In this document: positions 4,886 to 5,242 of the stretch, in pieces
Numbering within the stretch: position 1 is the first letter of the stretch
How the letters are laid out: each line of letters starts with the position of its first letter
Assembly (NCBI GenBank): GCA_000695745.1
Contig: ASHK01000675.1
Span: 1 to 5,242, forward strand
Direction: 5' to 3'
From: Vibrio madracius
GTDB lineage: Bacteria; Pseudomonadota; Gammaproteobacteria; Enterobacterales; Vibrionaceae
DNA: 5,242 bases
Notes under the pieces: generated by a model
Seen by the model: only the letters and a program-made list of their open reading frames with translations
Databases searched by the model: none
Told to the model about the DNA's origin: nothing
Program-made: the position numbers and the translations under genes

Positions 4886-5242
4886 ATGCTTGGGGCAGAC
4901 AGTCTAAATTTGGCGATGATGGTGGCAGAATCAGGGATCATTGATTCTGCAGTGAGAGACATCATGCAGCAAACCGATCTGCTATCCATTGGCAACGACG
5001 AAGGATTGAAAGAGAGTCTCACGGCTTCTATGGCCAAATGGTCGAAGTCGGTTAAACGCAAACTCGTTAAGGGACAAGAAACCGAGTCTTTGCAATCTGA
5101 ACTTGAACTCTATCAGCATGCTGTCTACCTTACCGAGCAAGAGTTTGATAGCCAACTTAGTCGTCTCATCGACCAACTTCCCGAAGATTCAGCATTTTTG
5201 CCCAAAGCTCGTCAGCTAGCGAGTAACATCGATGCTATCTCA
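4886..5242 (+). CDS. Hypothetical protein, 3' end cut by window
   Basis: An open frame from ATG 4886 to the last base, 119 residues seen and no stop reached. It begins MLGADSLNLAMMVAESGIID and is preceded by TAGGT about eight bases upstream, a reasonable Shine-Dalgarno; an in-frame TGA at 4862-4864 limits any upstream start. The visible part is almost entirely helix-forming, soluble and charged, with few aromatics. No signal peptide or membrane segment is present. A basic patch around WSKSVKRKLVKG (about 52-63) is followed by an acidic, Leu- and Glu-rich stretch (ETESLQSELELYQHAVYLTE, about 65-84) and then EFDSQLSRLIDQLPEDSAFL. I do not recognise the family and see no catalytic motif; a helical adaptor, regulator or assembly factor are all possible. 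Codon use resembles its neighbours. Antisense frames over this region look like shadows of this gene. Confidence 0.72.
   Translation, partial: MLGADSLNLAMMVAESGIIDSAVRDIMQQTDLLSIGNDEGLKESLTASMAKWSKSVKRKLVKGQETESLQSELELYQHAVYLTEQEFDSQLSRLIDQLPEDSAFLPKARQLASNIDAIS

Noticed and set aside
4822..5176. Minus-strand open frames of 64-79 codons at the right edge
   Set aside because: They are antisense to the better-supported + strand frame starting at 4886, and their sequences look like out-of-frame translation.

Overview
The window looks like chromosomal DNA from a marine gammaproteobacterium, most likely Vibrionaceae. I infer this from the style of the proteins (RhlE-type helicase, low-specificity threonine aldolase, Nudix pyrophosphatase, small periplasmic cytochrome c), the moderate GC content and the tight gene packing. 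No search was run, so the genus is an inference. Gene density is ordinary for a core genome. I see no insertion sequence, prophage gene, CRISPR array, rRNA or tRNA.

Layout, left to right. (1) The C-terminal two thirds of a DEAD-box RNA helicase (+), cut by the window edge inside the DEAD motif and followed by a hairpin terminator. (2) A small DOPA 4,5-dioxygenase-like gene (+), broken by a one-base frameshift. (3) A 12-bp inverted repeat in the gap between this gene and the convergent one to its right. (4) An NTF2/SnoaL-like small protein (-) and a LysR-family regulator (+), divergently arranged around a palindromic operator candidate. (5) A secreted mono-heme cytochrome c (-) whose 3' end overlaps the 3' end of the LysR gene by 15 bp. 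(6) A two-gene operon on the minus strand, Nudix hydrolase then low-specificity L-threonine aldolase. The stop codon of the first lies inside the ribosome binding site of the second, and a strong terminator closes the operon. The aldolase is also frameshifted, right after its PLP-binding lysine codon. (7) A divergent intergenic region, then the 5' end of a + strand gene of unknown function that runs off the right edge.

The clearest regulatory unit is the LysR/NTF2-like pair: the operator overlaps the likely lysR-type promoter and lies about 65 bp upstream of a likely start for the divergent gene, the classical arrangement for autorepression plus target activation. The other genes appear to be independent housekeeping units.

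The main anomaly is two single-base frameshifts, both explained by one lost base at a short G run, in genes whose remaining sequence is well conserved. Sequencing or assembly error is the simplest explanation; recent gene decay is the alternative. I found no convincing new biological system. The best candidates for follow-up are the unknown gene at the right edge and the LysR/NTF2-like module.
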